From positions 1 through 64,000 of the forward strand of contig CAUZBP010000010.1 of the NCBI GenBank assembly GCA_963578105.1: a stretch of DNA of 64,000 bases, given 5' to 3'. Every line of letters begins with the position of its first letter. Positions within the stretch are counted from its first letter, which is position 1. The notes below the pieces were generated by a model. It was not told the origin of the DNA, made no database searches, and worked only from the letters and a program-made list of their open reading frames with translations. Made by a program: the position numbers and the translations under genes. The stretch is from GCA-2718815 sp963578105. Its GTDB lineage: Bacteria > Planctomycetota > Planctomycetia > Pirellulales > Pirellulaceae. Below, piece by piece: positions 19,505 through 28,073 of the stretch.

Positions 19505-20833
19505 ATGACTTGCTCACAAACCAGACGCGACTTTCTCATCCGTTCCGGCAAAACGGTCGCAGTGACCGCCGCAGTGACAAGGCTTGGACCCGTTCATTCC
19601 CAAGCGGCTGTCAATGGAAGTGAAATTCAGATAGGTATCATCGGATGCGGTGGCATCATGAAGCAGCACGTGCAAAGACTCGTCGAGCAACAATCGGCTG
19701 TATCGCTCCCTTGGATATGTGATATTGACCCGCGCCAGATGGACACAATATCGCGCACCATCGCCAACGCCCGGTCGGCAGCCCCAAAGCGGACATCTCA
19801 CTACGAAGACGTCATCAGTGACCGACAGGTTGACGCTGTGGTCGTGGCCACACCTCATCACTGGCATGCTCCCATCGCGCTGGCAGCCCTGGCAGCAGGC
19901 AAGGACGTTTATCTGGAAAAACCGATTTCCCACGTTTACGACGAAGGCAAGCTACTTGTGGCAGCTGCCGACAAATATGGCCGTGTGCTTCAACAAGGAA
20001 CGCAAATGCGCAGTAGTCCAGTGACAGCGCAGGCCGGCCGACTGCTGGCCGACGGGATCATCGGCGAAGTCAAGGTCGCGCGGGCCTGGACGGCTGAAAC
20101 CCGCAAAGTCCTGCGGCCCGTTCCGGACAGTAAAGTTCCGGCAGGAGTCGACTACAACCGCTGGCTCGGTCCCGCACCCTCTCGACCTTTCAACGCGATT
20201 CGCTTCCACAACCGTTGGCGTCTCTTTCGTGACTACGGAAATGGAGAGATTGGTGACGACGGAATCCATGACCTCGACATGGCCCGCTGGGGTCTGGGTG
20301 ATCCCCACTTACCCAAGTATGTCACCGGTCGCGGAGGTCGGATGAGTTTGCATGGACATGTCAGTGAGTATCCGGACAATCTGAACATCAGCTACGAATA
20401 CCCCGATGGACGGTTATTAATTTACGAAAATTACCCGTTCACGGCGTATGGATTGCATGGTTTCGACAACGGCAATGCTTTTTATGGAACCGATGGATAC
20501 ATGATTTTTTCCCGTCGCGGCGCGTTCAACGTGTTCCTCGGACCGAAAGGAAAACCGGGACCGACGGAAAAAAAATCGACACGTCGAAACCGGGGTTACG
20601 TTGAACACATGCAGAACTTTCTGGAGGCGATCCGCAAAGGAACCTCACTGAACGCATCTCCGGAGATCGCCCACGCATCGTGTGCCCTGGTGCACCTGGG
20701 TGAGATTGCAACCGTTAGCGGCCGCAGCTTGGAATTTGACCCCCAAACTGAACGATTTGTGAATTCCTCACAGGCAAATGCGATGCTGACGAAACAATAT
20801 CGGAAACCGTTTGAATTGTCCAAATCGGTCTAA
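19505..20833 (+). CDS. Tat-secreted Gfo/Idh/MocA family oxidoreductase
   Basis: A 442-residue NAD(P)-type dehydrogenase with a Tat signal (SQTRRDFLIRSGKTVAV). The Rossmann start is IGIIGCGGIMKQHV and the catalytic lysine lies in YLEKPISH. The C-terminal alpha/beta domain includes HNRWRLFRDYGNGEIGDDGIHDLDMARWGLG, typical of planctomycete secreted members. Tat export suggests the cofactor is bound before export. It is followed by a second family member after 176 bases. The substrate is probably a sugar or sugar acid, but this cannot be read from sequence. Confidence 0.95.
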   Translation: MTCSQTRRDFLIRSGKTVAVTAAVTRLGPVHSQAAVNGSEIQIGIIGCGGIMKQHVQRLVEQQSAVSLPWICDIDPRQMDTISRTIANARSAAPKRTSHYEDVISDRQVDAVVVATPHHWHAPIALAALAAGKDVYLEKPISHVYDEGKLLVAAADKYGRVLQQGTQMRSSPVTAQAGRLLADGIIGEVKVARAWTAETRKVLRPVPDSKVPAGVDYNRWLGPAPSRPFNAIRFHNRWRLFRDYGNGEIGDDGIHDLDMARWGLGDPHLPKYVTGRGGRMSLHGHVSEYPDNLNISYEYPDGRLLIYENYPFTAYGLHGFDNGNAFYGTDGYMIFSRRGAFNVFLGPKGKPGPTEKKSTRRNRGYVEHMQNFLEAIRKGTSLNASPEIAHASCALVHLGEIATVSGRSLEFDPQTERFVNSSQANAMLTKQYRKPFELSKSV

Positions 20834-21009
20834 ATCTTTTCGCCGATCCTACACAACTGACTCCGGTCGTGGGAGGACTTCAACCTTGTCACCCCGCATG
20901 CAACCATGTTCCTGGAGACACGCGTTGGGGGCTGGTTACGTCTCTTCGATCCGGGAAGCTTCTGCAGATGCTTGCCAACGTTTTCCGGGAGTTCCAATTG
21001 GAAAATTTT

Positions 21010-22098
21010 ATGACAAACTTTTTCGAAAAACGACGACAACTGCTACAGACCATCGCAACCGGATCGGCCCTGGCTTGGACTGGCCAGGTTGCGGCTAAAA
21101 GCGCCAGCCTAAAACCGGTCAAGATCGGTCAGATCGGTACCAAGCACGCACACGCGGCCGGCCAGGCAAGTACGATTCGAAAACTCTCTCAACATTACGA
21201 GTTACTGGGAGTGGTCGAACCCGACGAGGCACAACGCAAACGGATGGAGACGAGACCGGAGTATCAGGGAGTGAACTGGATGACGGAAGAAGAGCTTCTC
21301 AACTGCTCCGGGTTAGAGGCGGTAGCGGTGGAAACCGAGGTAAAAGACCTGCTGGACGTTGCCCAGCGGTGCGTCGACGCAGGCCTGCATGTTCACCTTG
21401 ACAAACCCGCAGGAGAGTCCTGGAACGCACTGGAAACACTTCATCGAACCGCGTCCGAAAAGAACCGGGTCATTCAGATGGGATACATGTTTCGCTACAA
21501 CCCGGGCTTCCAATTCATCTTTCGCGCGGTGCGCGAGGGGTGGCTGGGAAACATCTTCGAGATTCACGGCGTGATGAGCAAAACGAGTCCGGCCCCCGTA
21601 CGGCACAAACTGGCGAATTATGAAGGTGGCACAATGTTTGAGCTTGGATGCCACCTGATCGATCCGCTGCTACATATCATGGGCCCACCTGATCAGGTAA
21701 CGGGGTACGTTCGCAAAACTCGTCCGCAACAGGATAACCTGAATGACAACATGTTGGCGGTTTTGGAATATCCCCGGGCAACAGCCACCGTCCGCAGTGC
21801 CCTGGTGGAAGTCAGGGGAAGTCGGCGCAGACAGTTTGTTATCTGTGGAGACAAAGGAACGATTGTTGTCCGCCCTCTGGAACCGCCTGAACTGATCCTG
21901 ACGTTGGCCAAACCGCTAGGGGAGTTTCAAAGCGGCTCCCAGCGGGTGAGTCTACCCACAGGCGCAGGACGTTACGACGGCACTTTTCTCGATATGCACC
22001 AAGTCATTCGGGGTGAAAAACAACACGATTTTTCCCACGAGCACGACTTGGCAGTGCAGCGCACCATTCTCCAAGCCTGTCAGCTCGGATTTGCCTGA
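21010..22098 (+). CDS. Gfo/Idh/MocA family oxidoreductase, probably Tat-secreted
   Basis: From the ATG at 21010 it has 362 residues and begins with a signal of the RRxLL type (FFEKRRQLLQTIATGSALA). Upstream in-frame starts at 20968 and 20869 are possible. The cofactor region KIGQIGTKHAHAAGQ replaces the usual GxGxxG with a less canonical loop, while HLDKPAGESW carries the lysine of the family motif (DKP rather than EKP). The C-terminal domain has GGTMFELGCHLIDPLLHIMG, matching the conserved metal/substrate-face helix. It lies behind a related gene on the same strand. Confidence 0.9.
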   Translation: MTNFFEKRRQLLQTIATGSALAWTGQVAAKSASLKPVKIGQIGTKHAHAAGQASTIRKLSQHYELLGVVEPDEAQRKRMETRPEYQGVNWMTEEELLNCSGLEAVAVETEVKDLLDVAQRCVDAGLHVHLDKPAGESWNALETLHRTASEKNRVIQMGYMFRYNPGFQFIFRAVREGWLGNIFEIHGVMSKTSPAPVRHKLANYEGGTMFELGCHLIDPLLHIMGPPDQVTGYVRKTRPQQDNLNDNMLAVLEYPRATATVRSALVEVRGSRRRQFVICGDKGTIVVRPLEPPELILTLAKPLGEFQSGSQRVSLPTGAGRYDGTFLDMHQVIRGEKQHDFSHEHDLAVQRTILQACQLGFA

Positions 22099-22518
22099 AC
22101 AGGGCACCCGACGGCGAGACGAGGCACTTCAATTTGACGATTTTCCAAAAGGTTTCCAAACAAGTCGACGGCCAAATTTTTCCGTTCGGAAGGGAAGTCT
22201 GTTGAGTGTTAAGAAGAACACTCCCTTCCGAACACCGAAGAGTCCGCCAAACCAAAGAGAACCGTCAAAATCGAGGACTTCAGGTGAGCGAGCAGGATTT
22301 TTGTCCCCTTGTTTCTATGCTGTTTGCGCGTTCCAATTCATACCGGCACGCAAACGATGCCTTCTTACTCACAGCCCGCGGGCCTTTGATTTGATTGGCT
22401 CAGTCGCCAGCAGCCCGCGGCACGTGGAACAAGGAAAACCGTTCTCGATTCGAAATCGTCGCTAAGGTTGGGTTTCAACCGGGATGTTGCAGTCGCACGA
22501 ACCAGGGAGTTGATACAG
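22099..22518. other. Intergenic region with long hairpin
   Basis: 420 bases between the oxidoreductase and the NagA-like gene, with no convincing coding frame. A large inverted repeat sits at 22185-22232 (separate entry). The remainder shows nothing recognisable. Confidence 0.5.
22185..22232 (+). terminator. Bulged inverted repeat, possible terminator or RNA element
   Basis: Outer arms ttcggaagg / ccttccgaa enclose an inner stem gagtgtt / aacactc with a six-base loop (aagaag). The 3' arms are continuous, so on the 5' side a ten-base bulge separates the two stems; the alternative 11-bp outer pairing ttcggaaggga / tcccttccgaa is also perfect. No T-run follows, so it is not a standard intrinsic terminator. 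Confidence 0.55.
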
Positions 22519-23436
22519 ATGGCAGGAATGGTAGACGTCCAGGTTAACGGATACATGGGGTTCGACTTCAACAGCGATGATCTCAGCATCGATGGCCTCC
22601 GGCAAGCGTGTGAAGCCCTGAGGGCGGATGGGGTGGACCACATTCTGGCCACGATCATTACCGACGAAGTTGGCTTAATGGCCGGACGTTTGAGCAAGAT
22701 TGCCAAGGCCTGTGACGAGGACCCGCTCATCGGAAGTCTTATTTGCGGACTGCATGTGGAAGGCCCCTTCATCAACGAAACTCCCGGATTTGTCGGTGCC
22801 CACCCGATTCCCGCCGTGCGTCCGGCCAGCATCGACGCCATGCAGACGTTACTCGACGCGGGTGCCGGCCTGGTTCGTCTTGTGACGCTGGCCCCGGAAC
22901 GGGACGCCGACATGGCGGTGACACGTTACCTGTCAGAACAGAACATCATCGTCAGTGCCGGACACTGCGATTCAAGCATCGAAGAATTGAAACGCGCGAT
23001 TGACGCCGGTCTCTCTATGTTTACCCACCTGGGAAACGGGTGTCCCGGGCAGATGCACCGTCATGACAACATCATTCAACGTGTGTTATCCCTCACGGAC
23101 CAACTCTGGGTGAGTTTTGTCGCCGATGGAATCCACGTCCCTTTCTTTGCTCTCCACAACTACCTGGAACGGATCGGATACAGCCGAGCAATCGTAACCA
23201 CCGATGCCATGCTCGCAGCCGGCCTGGGCCCGGGAACCTATCCTATGGGTGGGAAAGAAGTCAGCGTTGATGAACGGGGAGTGACACGTTTCGTGGGTGG
23301 TGACGACTCCTTTTTCGTCGGCTGCGCCGCCACATTCCCCATGATGCTCGATCGCTTGCGAAGTGAAATTGGTCTCGACGAGGCGACCCTTGGGAAGCTG
23401 GTAAACGACAATCCTCGGCGGTTGTTGAATTTATAA
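22519..23436 (+). CDS. N-acetylglucosamine-6-phosphate deacetylase-like (NagA family), barrel only
   Basis: An amidohydrolase-fold protein of 305 residues; the start at 22519 has AGGGAG about nine bases upstream. Motifs: VDVQVNGYMGFDFN (the Gln/Asn form of the first-strand motif, as in the single-metal E. coli enzyme), GLHVEGPFI with the metal Glu, SAGHCDSS and THLGNGC with metal His residues, and VTTDAMLAAG with the catalytic Asp. NagA enzymes are about 380 residues and have a beta-sandwich built from both ends; here both the N-terminal strands and the C-terminal strands are missing. It stands alone, with no nagB or kinase beside it, so the true substrate may be another N-acetyl or sugar compound. 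Confidence 0.85.
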   Translation: MAGMVDVQVNGYMGFDFNSDDLSIDGLRQACEALRADGVDHILATIITDEVGLMAGRLSKIAKACDEDPLIGSLICGLHVEGPFINETPGFVGAHPIPAVRPASIDAMQTLLDAGAGLVRLVTLAPERDADMAVTRYLSEQNIIVSAGHCDSSIEELKRAIDAGLSMFTHLGNGCPGQMHRHDNIIQRVLSLTDQLWVSFVADGIHVPFFALHNYLERIGYSRAIVTTDAMLAAGLGPGTYPMGGKEVSVDERGVTRFVGGDDSFFVGCAATFPMMLDRLRSEIGLDEATLGKLVNDNPRRLLNL

Positions 23437-23795
23437 GCATCGCTTCCTGCAGCCGTATTCCTGAGACCCGATAGGTACTGCATCCCGATCATCGGCTCGC
23501 ACCCCGCCCGCCGGTCCCCACCCTTTTTTTAGGAATCGAAAGAGGTTGAACTTCCGGCACCATGAACGGAGTGGCCGGTCACCGTGATGCCTGCACGTCC
23601 CCCGGACCAACCCCATTCGGGCGCAACTGACGAGACTCCCGCGCCGAGAGTTCCTGCTCGGTTCCTGGTGTGACTGCGGAAAAAACAAAACACATCTTCA
23701 AGGAGTCTGGCAAAATCGAAAGCCAGTGGATAAGTTAAAAGAAACACTGGTGACGACAATCGTTGCCAATCAGGAACAATCGGCGGGACATTCCG
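23437..23795. other. Intergenic region, no gene seen
   Basis: 359 bases. A T-run at about 23524-23530 lies behind a C-rich stretch but no good stem was found in front of it. It probably contains the promoter of the DUF4091-HEAT gene. Confidence 0.4.
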
Positions 23796-26447
23796 ATGAA
23801 AAGTAGCGTTTCTTGGCAGATTGTCTGGACCTTCGTCCTGGGAAGTGCCTTGGGTTGGGCACACAGATCGGACGCGGCAACGCAGTGGACTGAGCAAGAG
23901 ACGACCCACGGCTACGTAGCCTTTGTGCACAGCACACTGGCGCAGCGCCCGACGAATTACGTACCAACCCGCAAAGCGATCGTCAGCCGGATCGGCTGTA
24001 CTCTGGCACAGGGCGAATACCGATCCGTCCAGGTGGGGGTCCACGCGCTGGGTGAAGATCTTCACGACGTGCGCCTTGAACTGACATCGGACCTCGAGGC
24101 GCGCATCTACCGGCCGATTGATGAAGCGACAAGCAGGATGCTCGCCTCATCGGTCAACCCTATACCCGGAAGGCACGCGGCGGCGGGCAGGGACCACGCC
24201 GACGGCCGCCACCCCACCACCGTGATCGACCTTCGGGCCGCGTGCCTCGATGAATCGGATGTGATTGCCGGCCTCAGTGGGGCAACCACGTCATACTTCT
24301 GGCTGACGTTACACGCGAAGCAGGGCACGACGCCCGGCCGCCACCGGGCCCGGATACGCATCCAGCCTGCGGGCCGGCCGGCCGTTGAAATCGACCTCGA
24401 TGTGACGGTCCGGCCGTTCGAGTTGCAGCGCGCTCGGATCGTATTCGCCCAGTATCTGTATTACGTGCATTACCAGCGGTACAACTATCTGCCCAGGTTC
24501 GCCCAGAACCTCGAGTGGTACGGCAGGATCTTCCGCGACATGGCCGAGCACTCGCTCACCTCGGTCATGGGCCTGGGCATCGGCGAGCCGGGCTGGGCAA
24601 TCGACTGGGCCAAGCGCCCGCCTGGGGGCGGCGTATTTACGGATCTGCTGCCGATGGCGGTGGAGGTGGGGCTGATGAGCGCGGATGTTCCGGTGGTGCA
24701 CGGCGCCATCCTTCAGTCCGGAGAACAGCGGATCAGTTTCGACAAGCGGCTGACCGTCCAGCAGAAGAACGAAGCAGTGGCCTGGTACGAGGCCGAACGT
24801 CGCAAACGCGGCTGGCCGGAGCTTGCCGCCTATGCGCGCGACGAGCCGCGCTACCCCGCCGACGCGGGCCTGGTTCGCCAGGAGAGCACGTATTTCCGCG
24901 ATGTGAAGATGCGCCTGGCGACCGCGATGGATGCCAACGCGGCCTACGGGCTGGGTGACATTCACGATATCTGGATCGTTCGGGCCGGCGAAGTGACGCC
25001 TCAACTGGTGGGCGAAGCGGGGCGCATGGGCGCGGCCGTGTGGTCGTACACCCCCCGGATTTACGCGGCCGAGCCGTTGCGGGTGCGCTACTACGCAGGG
25101 CTTTATACGTGGGCGCATCGGCTCAAGGGCCAGTGCATGTTCGCTCACTATGCGTTTCAAAACTACAAGCACATCTGGGTGCGCGAAGGTGACGAGCGCC
25201 CGATGCCGATGGTGGGCTGGGAAACGCGTCGTGAAGGTATCGACGACTATCGCTACCTGCAGATGCTCGAAGATTGCATCGCAGCCCGGCCGGGGCATTG
25301 GTTGGCGGGCGAGGCGCGTCAATGGTTGGAGCGCCTGCGGGCGCGGGTCATGCCCGTCGATCCTCACGCGGTCGCTCCGGGCAAACCGCTGGCCCTGGAC
25401 GAGTACGACCGGATCCGCGAACAGGCCGCGCAATACATCCAGCGGCTGGGGCCGGTGCCCGCTGACGAAGTCGAGCGCGAACCTGTCACACGCCTGAAGG
25501 ACGAGGCGCAGCTTTACCGGGGCAAGACGGTCGAGCAGTGCATCGAAGGGCTCGAGAGCGGTGATGTCACCAAGGGCCGCGCTGCCGCATGGGCGATCCG
25601 GGAGATGGGCAGTCAGGGCGCGGCGGCGGTGGCGGCTTTGGTGAAGTTGCTGGACGACCCGGAGGTGCGGATGCCTGCGTTTCGGGCGCTCGAGGCGATC
25701 GGGCCGGAAAGTCTGCCGGCCTTGGCGAAGCTGACGGTGCTCGTCGAGCATCCGGATGCGTTCGTGCGCCTTGGTGCGACTTATGCAGCCGGGGCCATCG
25801 GCGCACCTGCCATCGATGTGTTGATCACCGCGGCGCGTGACGACTACACGCCGGTTCCCTACGCCGTCCTGCATCAGCTTGCCCGAATGAGCAAGGAACA
25901 TGCACGGCCGGCGTTGCCCGTGCTGATCGAACTGCTGGAGAAGGCGACATGGGAAGGCGGCCCTGCCCTGGTACTTAACACGATTGCCGCACTTGGCCCG
26001 CAAGCCAACGCCGCCGGTGAGGGGATCGTCAAGTTGGGCCAGCGGCGCCTGATGGATGAGGGATGCTGGCCATCTCACGACTTCTGGTTGAATCCGCTGA
26101 TTGCCATCGGAGCAGAGACCAAAGCAGTTCCCATGCTGGAAAATTTCCTGCAGCGACAAGGATCCAACCCGGCGTTTCCCGTCGATGCCGTTGCGCGGTA
26201 CGCGCTCTACAAAGTCAGGCGGTCTCCGGAGGATTTGCGCGTCCTGGTCGACCTGATCGGGAAAGAGGGGGGCGGGCCGAGGGACGCCGATGCAGCCCTG
26301 GTCATCCTGGAGCACTGGGCCCGACAAGGTAAGGTAGCAGCACCCGCGGCTCCCTGGGTCCGGCAACTGATGAGCCGGGCAGAGCTGAGTGAGCAAGTGC
26401 GGCAACGGCTGGGCACGTTCCTGAAGGTAGTCGAGGCAGACGAGTGA
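23796..26447 (+). CDS. DUF4091 glycosidase-like protein with C-terminal HEAT repeats
   Basis: 883 residues from the ATG at 23796 (an earlier frame start at 23763 adds 11 residues). A signal peptide (residues about 1-28) is followed by beta-rich sequence (to about 205), a barrel-like region, and at about 480-500 the segment GWETRREGIDDYRYLQMLED, which matches the DUF4091 region found at the end of glycosidase-like proteins. Residues about 575-800 are HEAT-like helical repeats (GRAAAWAIREMGSQG, AFRALEAIGPESL, GATYAAGAIGAPA). The base composition is odd: lines 25561-25680 count 84 G+C in 120 (70%), against 34 of 60 at 22561 and 30 of 60 at 28081. This points to acquisition from a GC-rich source. 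Activity unknown. Confidence 0.8.
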   Translation: MKSSVSWQIVWTFVLGSALGWAHRSDAATQWTEQETTHGYVAFVHSTLAQRPTNYVPTRKAIVSRIGCTLAQGEYRSVQVGVHALGEDLHDVRLELTSDLEARIYRPIDEATSRMLASSVNPIPGRHAAAGRDHADGRHPTTVIDLRAACLDESDVIAGLSGATTSYFWLTLHAKQGTTPGRHRARIRIQPAGRPAVEIDLDVTVRPFELQRARIVFAQYLYYVHYQRYNYLPRFAQNLEWYGRIFRDMAEHSLTSVMGLGIGEPGWAIDWAKRPPGGGVFTDLLPMAVEVGLMSADVPVVHGAILQSGEQRISFDKRLTVQQKNEAVAWYEAERRKRGWPELAAYARDEPRYPADAGLVRQESTYFRDVKMRLATAMDANAAYGLGDIHDIWIVRAGEVTPQLVGEAGRMGAAVWSYTPRIYAAEPLRVRYYAGLYTWAHRLKGQCMFAHYAFQNYKHIWVREGDERPMPMVGWETRREGIDDYRYLQMLEDCIAARPGHWLAGEARQWLERLRARVMPVDPHAVAPGKPLALDEYDRIREQAAQYIQRLGPVPADEVEREPVTRLKDEAQLYRGKTVEQCIEGLESGDVTKGRAAAWAIREMGSQGAAAVAALVKLLDDPEVRMPAFRALEAIGPESLPALAKLTVLVEHPDAFVRLGATYAAGAIGAPAIDVLITAARDDYTPVPYAVLHQLARMSKEHARPALPVLIELLEKATWEGGPALVLNTIAALGPQANAAGEGIVKLGQRRLMDEGCWPSHDFWLNPLIAIGAETKAVPMLENFLQRQGSNPAFPVDAVARYALYKVRRSPEDLRVLVDLIGKEGGGPRDADAALVILEHWARQGKVAAPAAPWVRQLMSRAELSEQVRQRLGTFLKVVEADE

Positions 26448-26517
26448 GTCGCGTCTCGGACCACCAAGGCACCCTGCCGCTGATCCGGGCCCCTTACGGC
26501 AGGTGATCCGCGACCAG

Positions 26518-27846
26518 CTACCGAGTTCCCAGCGGCTTCACACGGATATTGCGAAACGCCACCGGGTCGCCGTGACCAACGAAACCAAAGTACCCGTCAC
26601 GCACATCTCGGCCCGGATACGGTTCCTTCCCCATCAACTCGGTCACCGTGCTCAAATCGATATCAAGAATGGTCGTACCATTCAGTTCAACGTTCAGCGT
26701 GGAACCGACGACGGTCACCTGCTGGTAGTTCCATTCGCCCGGGGGGCGCAAATAGCCCCGGTGAGCGGGCGCCATCCCGTAAGCCGAACCGTGATATTGT
26801 CGCGGATCCAAACTGGCATACTTGGGGTGCTCCGAATCCAGCACTTGTAACTCGGTCATCCCGGTCAAATGTGCCAACCCGTCACCCGGATAGCGAATGG
26901 CCAATCCGTTGTTGCCTCCCGGCGGCAAACGGAACTCGAGTCGCGAGATAAAATCCGCATATTTCTTTTTCGTAAACAGCAATCCGCCATGGCCTTCTTT
27001 GCAGACAATCGCCCCGTCCACCACCTCGTAATTTTTCAGGGCACCCTGCCAGCCTGTCAAGTCCCGGCCATTAAACACCGCTTCAAAACCTTCCTCATCA
27101 CCATGCGCTTGCAACCAGCGATTTGCCTCCCGGGCAGGTATTTCCCGAACCTGCAAATTCCTCCAGCGGATTTCCCCGCCATGTGTTTGCAGTTGAATGG
27201 GGCCGCGGGCGAACAGGGGGCGTGTCCGATCCCAGTAGTTTTCCATGACAGCCTGCTTCACGACCAGTTGACCATTCAGCCACACACTGGTCCGCGCTCC
27301 GACTTGCATGATGCGAAATTGGTTCCACTCACCAAATGGTCGATCCGCCTTCACGAACGGATCTTTACCCGCCCGACCGGGACTGTTGTTCCACAATCCG
27401 CCCGAACCCTTGTCCGCGCCCAAGGGCCACAACTTTTCGTAGGTCGGATCCCAAATCTGGACCTGAGGACAACCTCGCAAATAGATCCCGCTATCCGCTT
27501 CGGGCACGGTCTTGTATTCGATCAACAATTCCACATCGCCGAACTCCTGATCCGTGGTAAGATAAGGACCTTTCCCATCGTTGACGATCTGGCCGTCCTC
27601 CACCCGCCAGTGCGCCTTCAGTACCTGCATCCAAGCAGCCAGTTGTCGTTCGCGTGCCGATTCTTCCAATGCTTGCAGTTCGAGCGGATCGTAGTGCGCA
27701 CGACCGTGCCAACCTGACAAATCCCGGCCATTGAAAAGAGGCTGAAGACTTTGGTCCGTCTCTTCAGCGACCACGGGCAGATGCGTCAAGATCAAACAGC
27801 AACTGGCGAGGAATACCAAGGGGACCACCCGGGTGGTAAAAATCAT
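26518..27846 (-). CDS. Secreted protein with two DUF1080 (3-keto-disaccharide hydrolase) domains
   Basis: 442 residues from the ATG at 27846, preceded by GAGG about ten bases upstream; an earlier ATG at 27900 would add 18 residues before the signal peptide. The signal runs to about residue 28 (LTHLPVVAEE). Two DUF1080 jelly-roll domains follow, each opening with FNGRDLSGW or FNGRDLTGW. The first has DSGIYLRGCPQVQIWDP and the second NNGLAIRYPGDG, the matching glycan-face loops. Some family members hydrolyse 3-keto-glycosides formed by Gfo/Idh/MocA-type 3-dehydrogenases, and such dehydrogenases flank this gene on both sides, which supports that role here. It is divergent from the 28-34 kb operon. 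Confidence 0.9.
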   Translation of the reverse strand: MIFTTRVVPLVFLASCCLILTHLPVVAEETDQSLQPLFNGRDLSGWHGRAHYDPLELQALEESARERQLAAWMQVLKAHWRVEDGQIVNDGKGPYLTTDQEFGDVELLIEYKTVPEADSGIYLRGCPQVQIWDPTYEKLWPLGADKGSGGLWNNSPGRAGKDPFVKADRPFGEWNQFRIMQVGARTSVWLNGQLVVKQAVMENYWDRTRPLFARGPIQLQTHGGEIRWRNLQVREIPAREANRWLQAHGDEEGFEAVFNGRDLTGWQGALKNYEVVDGAIVCKEGHGGLLFTKKKYADFISRLEFRLPPGGNNGLAIRYPGDGLAHLTGMTELQVLDSEHPKYASLDPRQYHGSAYGMAPAHRGYLRPPGEWNYQQVTVVGSTLNVELNGTTILDIDLSTVTELMGKEPYPGRDVRDGYFGFVGHGDPVAFRNIRVKPLGTR

Positions 27847-28073
27847 TTCAGGCCTCACATGGAACAATTTGGAATGGAACTTGGGACACCAATTTGTCAA
27901 AATTGGATTATAACGTGATCTAACCGGTCTGCTATCATGGCCGGAACTTTATCCGTGAACAACTACTGGTTCATTGTCATCTGCCAGCGATTCTTCTATT
28001 CTGGAAATATCCTGGCAGAAATGTTGACCATTCATTTGGAAACAGGATTTGATGCCGCCACGGGAGTAACAAC

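Noticed and set aside
24309..26405. A 698-codon open frame on the minus strand opposite the DUF4091-HEAT gene
   Set aside because: It is the mirror of a GC-rich gene with strong codon bias; the peptide is rich in Arg, His, Pro and Gln and has no family motif, while the plus strand encodes recognisable domains and a signal peptide.
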